A stretch of 41,427 nucleotides of DNA, from assembly GCF_900129285.1 (NCBI RefSeq), contig NZ_FQUW01000028.1, positions 1-41,427 of the forward strand. Direction: 5' to 3'. Positions 1 through 7,877 of the stretch are shown here, piece by piece (position 1 is the stretch's first letter; each line of letters opens with the position of its first letter). A program made the translations under genes and the position numbers. The stretch is from Desulfofundulus australicus DSM 11792. Lineage in GTDB: Bacteria; Bacillota; Desulfotomaculia; Desulfotomaculales; Desulfovirgulaceae. The notes under the pieces were generated by a model. The model worked only from the letters and a program-made list of their open reading frames with translations. It searched no databases and was not told the origin of the DNA.

Positions 1-162
1 TAGCCTCTTATGGGGTTCTTGTTCATCGGGCCGTGGTTTTGCCGCCGGCGCACCGATCCGATTCCACCTCGCGATGGACACCCTTGCCTTTGGCTAGCAG
101 ACTCGTGCTGCCTCGCCTGCACCGGACTTTCACCACCAAGTTAACGCCCATGCCGGGCGCAC
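1..162 (-). mobile_element. Group II intron, 5' part (class C-like), runs off the left edge
   Basis: On the minus strand the intron begins at 162 with GTGCGCCCGGCATGGGCG, the first domain I hairpin of bacterial group II introns. It continues with GGTGGTGAAAGTCC, AAGGGTGTCCATCGCGAGG and a GATGAACAAGAACCCCATA-type segment, which follow the domain I layout I recall for the Oceanobacillus/Bacillus class C introns. The 5' boundary lies 5 nt past the stem of the SRAP terminator, and class C introns are known to insert behind terminator hairpins. No intron-encoded reverse transcriptase is visible; it would lie left of position 1. A 51-nt relic of a related intron is at 32339-32389. Confidence 0.85.
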
Positions 163-167
163 ACAGA

Positions 168-188
168 AACCCCGCCGGTAGCGGGGTT
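168..188 (-). terminator. Terminator hairpin of the SRAP gene and intron target
   Basis: An 8-bp perfect stem (AACCCCGC / GCGGGGTT) with a 5-nt loop overlaps the stop codon of the SRAP gene. On the minus strand it is followed by TCTGT and then the group II intron. The original T-tract was probably interrupted by the intron, so termination efficiency may have changed. Confidence 0.75.
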
Positions 189-861
189 ATATCCTTCTCT
201 CCTCCAGGATGAGCCCGGGCATGTCATTTCGGGGTGAGTTAACCAGCTTTGAAACGGGATAGATATGCAGCTCCCCCTCGTAAGGGCGGAGGATTCCCTG
301 CAGTGTGCGGGGATCCCCCGCCTGGAGCCATTCAATGTACTCCCGCTCTTCGGTAAGAATGACGGGCATCCTGCCGTGGATCTCCTTCATGGCTTCACTG
401 GCCTCAGTGGTAATGATGGTAAAAGAAAACACACTTCCCGCCGGGGAATCCCACCTGTCCCAGAGGCCGGCCAGGGCAAACACTTCTTTCCCGGGAAGCA
501 CTATCCTGTACGGGGTGCTCCTTTTTCCTTCCCTTTTCCATTCGTAAAAACCATCGGCGGGAACCAGGCACCTCCTCCGGCAGCGGAAGGAATTCCGGAA
601 AGAAGGTTTTGCCATCACCGTTTCCGCCCGCGCGTTGATGAGCCTGCTCCCCGGAGAGGCGTCTTTCGCCCAGCGGGGGATAAGGCCCCACCGCATAACC
701 TTGAGAAGTCTCCTGGAGTTTTCTTCAACCACAACGGGAACTTCCTGTCCCGGGGCAATGTTGTACCGTGGAGAGTATGGGATATCAAAGGGGACATTGA
801 ACGCTTCGCTGATTTTCTCCGGAGCAGCAGTCAGGGTAAAACGCCCGCAGATGATGGACAA
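187..861 (-). CDS. SRAP domain protein (HMCES/YedK family)
   Basis: A 224-residue SOS-response-associated peptidase family protein. The family uses an N-terminal Cys (position 2 after Met) to form a thiazolidine crosslink with abasic sites in single-stranded DNA. Visible motifs are C-G-R-F, N-A-R-A-E, P-A-D-G-F-Y-E-W and H-G-R-M-P, which hold the catalytic Cys, Asn, Glu and His. The start is odd. The only canonical start is TTG at 861, which touches the Shine-Dalgarno sequence AAAGGGGG with no spacing and would put the Cys at residue 5. The ATC codon at 852-850 has ideal spacing and would restore Met-Cys-Gly-Arg-Phe. I suspect initiation at 852. The gene stands alone, with its terminator overlapping the stop. 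Confidence 0.93.
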   Translation of the reverse strand: MSIICGRFTLTAAPEKISEAFNVPFDIPYSPRYNIAPGQEVPVVVEENSRRLLKVMRWGLIPRWAKDASPGSRLINARAETVMAKPSFRNSFRCRRRCLVPADGFYEWKREGKRSTPYRIVLPGKEVFALAGLWDRWDSPAGSVFSFTIITTEASEAMKEIHGRMPVILTEEREYIEWLQAGDPRTLQGILRPYEGELHIYPVSKLVNSPRNDMPGLILEERRI

Positions 862-877
862 CCCCCTTTTTCATTAT

Positions 878-1522
878 TTAACTGCCCAATATCCGGGCGA
901 AGAAATCGGCCACCTTCTCTCCTACCAGTTCTTCATATCCCCGCCAGAAATGATCGACCCCGGGTACCATCTCAACCACCTTCGGTTCGGCCATGCCGGC
1001 AGTTTCTTTCAAAATGTATGAAGGGGTTATCATATTATCCTCCTCCCCGCTGACAATCAGCTTCGGCCTGGTGCAGTGTTCAAGCACGCCGGCGGGGATG
1101 ACCGGGGAGACAGCCGCAACAGCCCGGACCAGCTCACCGGTACACCCCACGGCCAGGGCCACCATTCCCCCAAAGGAATAACCCATGATGCCGATGCGGG
1201 ATGAGTCGATCTCCTCCCGCCCGGCAAGGGTCGAAAGGGCTGCCCGCGCGTCTTCCTGCTCACCCACCCCGCCGGCAAAGCTGCCCTGGCTGCGGCCCAC
1301 ACCGCGAAAGTTAAACTGCAGGCTGGCTATCCCCCGGCCGGTTAAAGCCCGGCTGACGGCGAGAATGACGTTATTATCCATATTGCCGCCGTAAAGAGGA
1401 TGGGGGTGGCAGAGCACTACCCCGGGAAAGGGGCCGGTGCCACCCGGCAGGTCCAGGCAGGCTTCCAGGACCGGGCCGGAACCGGGCAGCTCAATATGCA
1501 GCTCAATACTTGTCTTTTTCAT
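878..1522 (-). CDS. Alpha/beta hydrolase (COG2945-like)
   Basis: About 214 residues. The start is the ATG at 1522, preceded by GGAAGGATCAC; the frame stays open further upstream but without an RBS. The N-terminal motif C-H-P-H-P-L-Y-G-G-N-M-D-N-N, the nucleophile elbow G-Y-S-F-G-G, an Asp in G-E-E-D-N and the terminal V-D-H-F-W give a complete Ser-Asp-His triad. The HPHP...GG pattern matches the small COG2945 hydrolases (dienelactone-hydrolase-like), whose substrates are mostly unknown. No signal peptide is visible, so it is cytoplasmic. It lies 16 nt upstream of the SRAP gene in the same direction and may be co-transcribed with it. The exact substrate cannot be read from the sequence. Confidence 0.88.
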   Translation of the reverse strand: MKKTSIELHIELPGSGPVLEACLDLPGGTGPFPGVVLCHPHPLYGGNMDNNVILAVSRALTGRGIASLQFNFRGVGRSQGSFAGGVGEQEDARAALSTLAGREEIDSSRIGIMGYSFGGMVALAVGCTGELVRAVAAVSPVIPAGVLEHCTRPKLIVSGEEDNMITPSYILKETAGMAEPKVVEMVPGVDHFWRGYEELVGEKVADFFARILGS

Positions 1523-1716
1523 GTGATCCTTCCCCCTGCTATCCGTGGTAATCTCCACTCCTTCATTTTTCCTTCCATTCCGGCAACAAGGCATGGTTCT
1601 TGAGAATGGTTCTCCCTTCAACGCATTTTTCTCAATTATACTCTTCCTCATCTTACTTGTATATGTTTATTTACCGCTGGTATATTTTCCATAGATGTTT
1701 GGGTGGAGGAGACAAA

Positions 1717-2769
1717 ATGAACATTACGGGGTTAGCAGGGATAATAAAAACCATACTCCTCCTTCTTTTTATCCCGGAACTGTATTTTTACCCCGTTCCC
1801 GCCCACCGGGAGGCGGCCTTTATTCATCCGGGCTATGAAAACCGCGTGGCTGTACTCATGTACCACCACATCAGCAATACTGAGCACGGCCCTGCAGTCA
1901 TTACCCCCCGGCTGTTCCGGGCACAGCTGGACATCCTAAAAAAAGAAGGTTACCATGTTATCTCTTCTGAAAGATTGGCCCGGTTCCTCTCCGGGAAGGA
2001 TACAGTACCTCCCAGGGCCGTGGTTATTACTTTTGATGACGGCTATGAGTCCTTCTATACCTGCGCCTACCCGGAACTGAAAAAAAGAAATATGCAGGCT
2101 ACCTGTTTTGTGATTGTAAAGTCTATAGAAAACACAAAAGCTACAGGTAATAAAAATAAGCTGGCCTCCAGACCTGCCTGGAAACAGATTCCCAAGGTGA
2201 CATGGGCACAAATGCGGGAAATGCAGGCCCACGGGATGAGTTTTTATCCCCATTCCTATGATAGCCACTACCTGGCCAGGGTTTCTCCGGGCGTACCGGC
2301 CAGCCGTCACATGAAACCCGCCCTGGCCGGGCCAATCTGGCTGGATAAACAGAACCGGCGGGAAACGCAGGCCGAATACGAAGCCCGGGTAAAAGAGGAT
2401 CTTCTCAAAGCAAAGGAAGTAATGGAAATAAATTTAGGACGACCTGTGGACCAGCTTTGCTGGCCCTACGGAGTAGACAGCCCTGCCGCACTCAGAATTG
2501 CCCGTTCACTGGGTTACAAATATTTCTATTACACCGGCAGGGGGATAAATGACTCCTGTATCAGGGACGGCCGCATCAGGCGCATTAATGCGGGGAACCC
2601 CCACGTTACTCCCGAGGTTCTGGTCCGCCAGATTGAAAAATTTTCCCTGCTGGACGAGGTACAGCAAAACTGCCGCCCCTTTATACCGCTGGACCCGGTA
2701 ATAATGGAACCATTTTTCGTTACATTAGATTATTACTTATCACCGGGCCCTGAAATACAGCCGTTATAA
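1717..2769 (+). CDS. Polysaccharide deacetylase (NodB-type), exported
   Basis: About 350 residues, starting at ATG 1717 behind GGTGGAGGAGACAAA. Residues 1-30 form a signal peptide or N-terminal anchor (hydrophobic IIKTILLLLFIPELYFY). The NodB domain then shows V-I-T-F-D-D-G-Y (metal-binding Asp pair), an H-S-Y-D-S-H zinc-ligand region and L-C-W-P-Y-G. Together these define the carbohydrate esterase 4 family, which removes N-acetyl groups from peptidoglycan or surface glycans outside the membrane. The order V-L-M-Y-H-H-I then TFDDG resembles PgaB/IcaB-like and sporulation deacetylases. It is divergent from the hydrolase gene, with about 190 nt between them for promoters. The AT-rich codons differ slightly from its neighbours. 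Confidence 0.9.
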   Translation: MNITGLAGIIKTILLLLFIPELYFYPVPAHREAAFIHPGYENRVAVLMYHHISNTEHGPAVITPRLFRAQLDILKKEGYHVISSERLARFLSGKDTVPPRAVVITFDDGYESFYTCAYPELKKRNMQATCFVIVKSIENTKATGNKNKLASRPAWKQIPKVTWAQMREMQAHGMSFYPHSYDSHYLARVSPGVPASRHMKPALAGPIWLDKQNRRETQAEYEARVKEDLLKAKEVMEINLGRPVDQLCWPYGVDSPAALRIARSLGYKYFYYTGRGINDSCIRDGRIRRINAGNPHVTPEVLVRQIEKFSLLDEVQQNCRPFIPLDPVIMEPFFVTLDYYLSPGPEIQPL

Positions 2770-2792
2770 AAGCCAGTTTTGAAAAAAGTGAT

Positions 2793-3701
2793 TCAAGGTA
2801 GCTGCAAGCCAGGCAGATCCGGGTAGGGAACTTCCTGCCGCCAGGGTGCGGACTTTTTAATCAGGCCGTCCACATAGGAGATCTTATCCGGGGAAACGTT
2901 CAGCTCCCCGGCCAGAACATCGCGATCCACCCCCTGCTCCAGGCCGGCCAGCACGGCGTCGAGCAAATCGTAAGTAATACCCAAAGCCATTTCGTCGGTG
3001 ATACCGGGAATCAAGTCAGGTGTCGGTGCCTTAGCAATTACTTCCTGCGGTACACCCAGGTGTTTCGCTAGCTGGCGTACGTGGGTTTTATAAAGGGGCA
3101 AAATGGGAGCCAGATCAGCAGCCCTGTCGCCGTACCGAACGAAAAAACCGGTAAGGTACTCGGTACGGTTCAAACATCCGGCTACCAGCAGCCCGTGTTT
3201 CTCCGCAAAATGATAAATGGTTACCATGCGCAGGCGGTGCTTGATTCGAAAAAAGGCTATGGCCTCCCGGATAACCTCGCTTACTTCTCCATCCTCCATG
3301 GTCAGTTGAAAGGGCCGGGTATTCCTCATGCTGGCAATTCCCTGAACAGCCATGCGGTTAAGAACCGAGTTTTGCACGGCCTGGGGAACTGTGCCCTGGT
3401 AAGTTCCCAATTCTTTTAAAGCCGGTTCAAGATCTATTTCCACCAGTTTTATGCCCGCTTTTTCGGCTACGGCGCGGGCGTGTACACGGCTGATCTCTGC
3501 GCTGTCCCGTTCCGGAAGGTAAAGCCCGGTTACTTTCTCCGGTCCCAGCGCGGCAACACTTAAAAAAACCACCGTTGCCGAGTCCAGGCCACCACTTACC
3601 CCAACGACTACTCCGGAACTTCTGGCGGCGGCTACCTGTTCCCGGATAAAATTAACGATTGCTTCCCCGGTGCTGGCAACATTCAGCTCTGGGATCCCCA
3701 T
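2793..3701 (-). CDS. nadE: NH3-dependent NAD+ synthetase
   Basis: About 302 residues. The start is chosen at ATG 3701 because AAAGGGGAA lies 8-10 nt upstream; two in-frame ATGs further up fit the RBS less well. The PP-loop motif is V-G-V-S-G-G-L-D-S-A. The length and the absence of a glutaminase domain make it the ammonia-dependent type, which amidates deamido-NAD through an adenylate intermediate. Later motifs include L-N-R-T-E-Y-L-T-G-F-F-V-R-Y-G-D and A-P-T-P-D-L. It is convergent with the deacetylase gene, 23 nt apart. The family assignment is firm. Confidence 0.95.
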   Translation of the reverse strand: MGIPELNVASTGEAIVNFIREQVAAARSSGVVVGVSGGLDSATVVFLSVAALGPEKVTGLYLPERDSAEISRVHARAVAEKAGIKLVEIDLEPALKELGTYQGTVPQAVQNSVLNRMAVQGIASMRNTRPFQLTMEDGEVSEVIREAIAFFRIKHRLRMVTIYHFAEKHGLLVAGCLNRTEYLTGFFVRYGDRAADLAPILPLYKTHVRQLAKHLGVPQEVIAKAPTPDLIPGITDEMALGITYDLLDAVLAGLEQGVDRDVLAGELNVSPDKISYVDGLIKKSAPWRQEVPYPDLPGLQLP

Positions 3702-3811
3702 CAACAGCATTCCCCTTTCACTTGAAAATTCAACTCCAGGCAAACTCCTGCTAAAACCTTATTTTGCCCTGAAAATCCACCTTTATCCGGAGATATTGCC
3801 CCAAAATAATA

Positions 3812-3841
3812 CTCCGCCAGGCCATGAACAGCCTGGCGGAG
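3812..3841 (-). terminator. Intrinsic terminator of the SplB-like gene
   Basis: The arms CTCCGCCAGGC and GCCTGGCGGAG form an 11-bp perfect stem directly after the stop codon at 3844 on the minus strand. It is followed by AGTATTATTTTGG. Confidence 0.75.
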
Positions 3842-3843
3842 GA

Positions 3844-4671
3844 CTATATCCTCAAGTTATAATCATATTTTTGCGAAAGGGCGGCCAGCTTGCCGGAAAG
3901 CGTTTTCAAATAGCCGCGGGGATCGGCAAGATACCGCTCCAGGGAAGCCAGCACCCGGGGAAGCCTGCCCCGGCAGGCAGCTTTTAAACGGGAGATGGAA
4001 GCAGGGTATGGATTTAACGAATCAAGATAGACCTCCTTAACGCCGGCTTCTTTCAGCCCGGAAATGAGGCCTTCCAGCACCCCGGGAGCATCACTTACCC
4101 CCGGGATAAAGGGCGCGATAAAAGCCCAGACATAAAGGCCCTCCCCGGCAAGCCTTCTTGCAGCCCGGAGGCGCACCGCGGGCGGTGAGGCCCCGGGTTC
4201 CAGCACAGCGGCCACCCTGTCCTCCAGGGTAGTTATTGTAAAGCCGATGGAACAATATTTCAGCTTCTTGAGCACATCCAGGTCCCGCACCACCAGGCCC
4301 GATTTGGTGAGCAGATCAATCTCCACGTCCGGCTGCTCCTCCGCCAGAACCTCCAGAGAAGCCCGGGTGAGGCGGAATTTTTCTTCCGCCGGCTGGTAGG
4401 CGTCGGTAACGGTACCGAGGAGAATCCTGCCCGTAAGGCTTCTTTTCCGCTTTAACTCCCGCCTTAAAACCTCCGGGAAATTGACCTTGGCGGCCACGAA
4501 TTCTCCCCACCTGCCGAAACGGCTGGCAAAACGAAGCACTGTATCGGCATAACAATAGAGGCACCCGTGGGAGCAGCCGGTATACGGGTTCAGGCAGTAA
4601 CGGTAACCGGGAATACCGGTTTTATTAAGAGCCGTTTTGCAACTGGTCGGGTTGATTATAACTTTTGACAT
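3844..4671 (-). CDS. SplB-like radical SAM protein (COG1533)
   Basis: About 275 residues from ATG 4671, preceded by GGAGTATCAAA; the frame is open 28 codons further up without an RBS. The radical SAM cluster motif is C-S-H-G-C-L-Y-C-Y-A near residue 35, the C-x3-C-x2-C pattern with the aromatic residue of this branch. The family includes spore photoproduct lyase and many uncharacterised relatives. At this length, without the longer N-terminal part of true SplB, this is the generic SplB-like group of unknown substrate. It is monocistronic, with its own terminator. Confidence 0.88.
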   Translation of the reverse strand: MSKVIINPTSCKTALNKTGIPGYRYCLNPYTGCSHGCLYCYADTVLRFASRFGRWGEFVAAKVNFPEVLRRELKRKRSLTGRILLGTVTDAYQPAEEKFRLTRASLEVLAEEQPDVEIDLLTKSGLVVRDLDVLKKLKYCSIGFTITTLEDRVAAVLEPGASPPAVRLRAARRLAGEGLYVWAFIAPFIPGVSDAPGVLEGLISGLKEAGVKEVYLDSLNPYPASISRLKAACRGRLPRVLASLERYLADPRGYLKTLSGKLAALSQKYDYNLRI

Positions 4672-4815
4672 TTTGATACTCCGTTCTAAAAAACCCGGCA
4701 GAAATATAGCGCTCCCCCGGGCCGGAATCCGGGATTGAACCCGGAGGAAATTCATATGCCGGACCCTTCCACCATATATATTAACTAAATTCCGGCGAAG
4801 GGGAGGTTATTTTTT

Positions 4816-5382
4816 ATGTGTATGTCTCCTGCTGTTTACAAATGCGCCTATCCGGCTCCCTACCCCGAAATAAGGGTAGTGAAACAAAACCCTTACTACG
4901 CCAGGCTGCTGCTGGAGGATTACGCCGGGGCAGTCAGTGAAACCAGCGCAGTAATGCAATACACCTACCATCACTTGTTGCTGGAAAAACAATATAAAGA
5001 AGCTGCCGACCTGCTGGAGTGTATATCCCTTGTGGAGATGCATCACCTGGAAATGCTGGGATCAATCATTCTCATGCTTGGAGTAGAACCCCGTTACCGC
5101 GTATTAACCGTTACCAACGAGGAAAAATACTGGGACGCATCATACATATATTACGGCAGCGATCTATGCGATCGCATATCTGCAGACATCGCCGGCGAGT
5201 GGGCAGCTATTACCAACTACCGCAAACACCAGCAAATAATAGATGATCCCTATATAAAAGAACTGCTGGAAAGAATTATTATGGACGAATTACATCATAT
5301 TAACCTTTTCCACCAGCTAATGCAAAAATATTGCTGGCACCAACTGCCCCAGAGGGTAGCTTCCCTGTCGAACCAAACCTGA
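4816..5382 (+). CDS. Ferritin-like di-iron domain protein
   Basis: 188 residues with RBS GGGGAGGTTATTTTTT. The helical pattern E-x-S-A-V-M-Q-Y, V-E-M-H-H-L-E-M-L and M-D-E-L-H-H-I-N-L-F gives two E-x2-H-type half sites typical of ferritin-like di-metal carboxylate proteins (rubrerythrin/Mn-catalase/CotJC-like). A short N-terminal Cys-containing segment, MCMSPAVYKCAYPAPYP, precedes the first helix. A role in oxidative-stress defence or iron handling is inferred from the fold. No rubredoxin domain follows. The spore-coat CotJC family is an alternative. Confidence 0.85.
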   Translation: MCMSPAVYKCAYPAPYPEIRVVKQNPYYARLLLEDYAGAVSETSAVMQYTYHHLLLEKQYKEAADLLECISLVEMHHLEMLGSIILMLGVEPRYRVLTVTNEEKYWDASYIYYGSDLCDRISADIAGEWAAITNYRKHQQIIDDPYIKELLERIIMDELHHINLFHQLMQKYCWHQLPQRVASLSNQT

Positions 5383-5412
5383 AATGAAGATCGAAAGTCA
5401 TTTCACACACTT

Positions 5413-5871
5413 TTATCCTCTACTCAGCAGCTTGATACACAGGGCCAGGAGTCCCGAAGTGATCAGGGGGCCCACCGGCACCCCGCCCAGGAAGGAAGCC
5501 GCGACAACAGTGCCCAGGATCAGCGCCGGCATCACATCCGCATGGCCCTGCACCGTCAGGAACTGCAGCCCCTGGCCGCCGAGATAGGTAGTAAACATGG
5601 AAAAAGCAAAGGCCAGCAGGCCCACCCAGGAGATAAATACGCGGCCCAGCTCCTGGAAGGCTATATCCCCCCTGGCCAGGGGGATCAAAATGGAGGCGGT
5701 GAGCAGCACCAGCCCCCAGAAAACCCCCCTTTTTTCAATGAAGGGGAACAGGTATTTATCCGCCTGCAGGAGCCTGATTAACAGCAAAGAGCCGGCAGCC
5801 ACGGCCACTGTATTGGCCCGGCCCACCACTGCCACCACCAGAATGGCCAGGAGAATTAACGCAGGTTCCAT
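5413..5871 (-). CDS. DUF441 family membrane protein
   Basis: 152 residues from ATG 5871, with GGGGAGGCGAGCAGT just upstream; the 28 codons above it lack an RBS. There are four to five hydrophobic segments, starting A-L-I-L-L-A-I-L-V-V-A-V-V-G and ending L-I-T-S-G-L-L-A-L-C-I-K-L-L. The core G-H-A-D-V-M-P-A-L-I-L-G-T and V-P-V-G-P-L-I-T-S-G match the DUF441 (YeaL/YtwI) family of inner-membrane proteins of unknown function. A truncated MFS gene lies just upstream in the same direction. Confidence 0.88.
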   Translation of the reverse strand: MEPALILLAILVVAVVGRANTVAVAAGSLLLIRLLQADKYLFPFIEKRGVFWGLVLLTASILIPLARGDIAFQELGRVFISWVGLLAFAFSMFTTYLGGQGLQFLTVQGHADVMPALILGTVVAASFLGGVPVGPLITSGLLALCIKLLSRG

Positions 5872-5962
5872 ACTGCTCGCCTCCCCTTTACCGGATGTTT
5901 TTTCTTTCTGCCTGCTTCTTTCCACTTGTCCGTCCATATAGTTCACCTGCACCACTGGATTT

Positions 5963-6304
5963 TTAATTACCCGGTGAAGGGGAGGGGGAGCCGAACCTGG
6001 CCAGCTTCAACCAGAGCACGGCCGCCGTAAGGAACATGATCAGGGCACCGGATAGGTAGGGAATGTTTATATGGACATCATACAGGGCACCTCCGGCCAC
6101 CGGTCCCAGAATCAGCCCCAGGCTGTTGGCGGACTGCAGAAGCCCCAGCGTCCCGTATTCGGAGTCCCGGTTGAGAAGCAGTATTTTTCTTAATACTCTT
6201 TCATTTACTGCCATTGCCTTCCTGGTATCGGCTTCGAACTTCCTGGCATAGAAACCGGCCATGGCATTCATTGTCAGGCCCGGTACCTGCTCTACAATGG
6301 CCAC
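5963..6304 (-). pseudogene. Truncated MFS transporter, C-terminal fragment
   Basis: The 113-codon frame reads like the last quarter of a major-facilitator transporter: L-G-L-L-Q-S-A-N-S-L-G-L-I-L-G-P-V-A-G-G-A-L-Y-D, then another membrane segment. MFS proteins normally have about 400 residues. Upstream the frame meets TGA at 6325-6323 and TAA at 6334-6332, and no N-terminal MFS segment is seen between here and 6628. The GTG at 6304 has no convincing RBS. I read this as a decayed gene rather than a small protein. Confidence 0.65.
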
Positions 6305-6628
6305 TGCTGCATCCCCCGCTGTTCAACGGCATTATCTGGTTCCATTACCTGATTAACTTCTTGAATAATTAGAGCACAAAACAATTATAACATAAAATTT
6401 CTCCTTTAAAGACCTGCCCAATATTTACCGGGCAAGGTAAAACCTCCGTCCGCATAACTTCACCAATTTTCCACGGATAAAACCCGGCCTTTTCGCTAAT
6501 ATAAGTTCAGGAGCGGGCAGGGGCGGGATGGCAATATTGTCATACCCGTTCCTTAATCCCGGCGGGGTGTTTTTCAGGAAGGAATTGCCTCACTTTTTAC
6601 GAATATCATCTGAGGAGGTGAAAGCTGG
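6305..6628. other. Gene-free stretch with candidate promoters
   Basis: 324 nt between the MFS fragment and the flavin reductase. On the minus strand there is a perfect TATAAT at 6389-6384, possibly the -10 of the lost MFS gene. On the plus strand TTGAAT (6361-6366) and TTATAA (6385-6390) are 18 nt apart and could serve the flavin reductase gene. No RNA gene or repeat was recognised. Confidence 0.35.
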
Positions 6629-7114
6629 ATGAGCAGTGAAGCAATGGCTGCTGTAAGAAGCCTGGTCTGGCCCGTATGCCTGGTGGGAGCAATGGAAGAC
6701 GGCAGGCACAACGTCATGACCGCGGCCTGGATTTCCCAGGTTTCCCACAACCCCCTGCTGGTGATGGTCTCCATTGCACCGGGCCGCTTTACCCATGATA
6801 TGATTGTCCGGACGGGCGAGTTCATGATCAGCATTCTCAGCGCCGAACAGCAGGAAGTATCCAACTTCTGCGGCTCACGCTCGGGCAGGGATGTGGACAA
6901 GATCGCCCAGTTACAGCTCAAAACAGAGCCGGCCAAGGTAATCAGGGTGCCCCGCATAAGCGGCTGTGTGGCCAACCTGGAATGCCGGCTCGTGTCCCGG
7001 CATACTGCCGGCGACCACACCCTTTTCATCGGTGAAGTGGTGGCCGCGGACACGGCCGGGGCGGAAAAACAACCCCTGGTCATGTACCGGGGTAAAACGG
7101 TAAAGTTCTGCTAG
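6629..7114 (+). CDS. Flavin reductase-like FMN-binding protein
   Basis: 161 residues with RBS GAGGAGGTGAAAGCTGG. It belongs to the flavin-reductase-like (flavoredoxin/DIM6) split-barrel family: M-T-A-A-W-I-S-Q-V-S, S-I-A-P-G-R-F-T-H-D and F-M-I-S-I-L-S follow the FMN-binding barrel pattern, ending in L-V-M-Y-R-G-K-T-V-K. Members bind FMN and act as flavin reductases or electron carriers. It is convergent with a second flavoprotein gene (7214-7768), and the two share a bidirectional terminator. Its partner is unknown. Confidence 0.9.
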   Translation: MSSEAMAAVRSLVWPVCLVGAMEDGRHNVMTAAWISQVSHNPLLVMVSIAPGRFTHDMIVRTGEFMISILSAEQQEVSNFCGSRSGRDVDKIAQLQLKTEPAKVIRVPRISGCVANLECRLVSRHTAGDHTLFIGEVVAADTAGAEKQPLVMYRGKTVKFC

Positions 7115-7173
7115 GTGGCTCCACGGAGACATTGCCGTCCCGGCCCCGGGGGCAAGCGGCAGCAGCAAAAGGA

Positions 7174-7209
7174 GGAGGGACCCCGCTGCGACAGGGGTCC
7201 CTCCTTTTT
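7174..7209. terminator. Bidirectional terminator
   Basis: Perfect 11-bp arms GGAGGGACCCC and GGGGTCCCTCC are followed by TTTTT on the plus strand and by CCTCCTTTTG on the minus strand. It sits between two convergent flavoprotein genes. Confidence 0.85.
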
Positions 7210-7213
7210 CCTC

Positions 7214-7768
7214 CTAGCAGGCACCGGCCAGCTCCCGGCCCAGCCGGAAGGCTTCCTCGAGCAGGGCGGGGTTGTTTCTCACCGCGCCGGGGGCATTCAT
7301 CCCGTTACCGCCGGTCACGCCCACCACCTGCATTCCCAGCATCCTGCCCACATGCCGGGCCAGCCCCTCGATCATCTCCCGGTCATTGCCGCCACCCTGG
7401 GAGTAAACCATGGCAAATTTTTTCCCCGGGGGAAGCGTGCTGCTCAGGTCGGGACCCAGGAAAGCAAAAAGGCGGTCCAGGAACAGCTTGGTCTGGGCCG
7501 TAACGTAGCTCATGTAAACCGGCGAGCCGAGAACAATCCCCCCCGCTTCATGCAGGGCCCGGTACAGGGAAGCCATATCATCATCCTGCCGGCAACGGCC
7601 GTGTTCCTTGCAGTGGTTGCACGCCTGGCAGCCGCGGATGTTCATCTCGTTCAGGTAAAACATTTGCGTCTCCGCGCCGGCTGCCGCTGCCCCGGCCAGC
7701 ACCCTTTCCACCAGCGTCTCGGTATTACCACCCCGCCTGGGGCTTCCCACAATACCCACTACCTTCAT
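7214..7768 (-). CDS. Iron-sulfur flavoprotein (NADPH-dependent FMN reductase fold)
   Basis: 184 residues, flavodoxin-like fold. The N-terminus V-V-G-I-V-G-S-P-R-R-G-G-N-T is the FMN phosphate loop. C-Q-A-C-N-H-C-K-E-H-G-R-C around residues 47-59 is the compact C-x2-C-x2-C-x4-7-C motif that binds a [4Fe-4S] cluster in archaeal and clostridial Isf proteins. G-S-P-V-Y-M is the usual flavin-contacting loop. Such proteins shuttle electrons from ferredoxin to oxygen, peroxide or other acceptors in anaerobes. It is convergent with the flavin reductase gene. Confidence 0.92.
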   Translation of the reverse strand: MKVVGIVGSPRRGGNTETLVERVLAGAAAAGAETQMFYLNEMNIRGCQACNHCKEHGRCRQDDDMASLYRALHEAGGIVLGSPVYMSYVTAQTKLFLDRLFAFLGPDLSSTLPPGKKFAMVYSQGGGNDREMIEGLARHVGRMLGMQVVGVTGGNGMNAPGAVRNNPALLEEAFRLGRELAGAC

Positions 7769-7877
7769 GCTTCCCTCTCCTCCTTATCAGGATTTTATCG
7801 CCAACACCGCCGGACCCGGGACCGGGCGGGCGGCAGGCGTCTATTTAAAAAAAAGCTGCGGCGCGGCAAGCTGCCGG

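Noticed and set aside
6305-6360. Recovery of the MFS N-terminus by readthrough or frameshift
   Set aside because: Two stops occur within 30 nt upstream and no further MFS-like sequence was found, so the gene is truly truncated.
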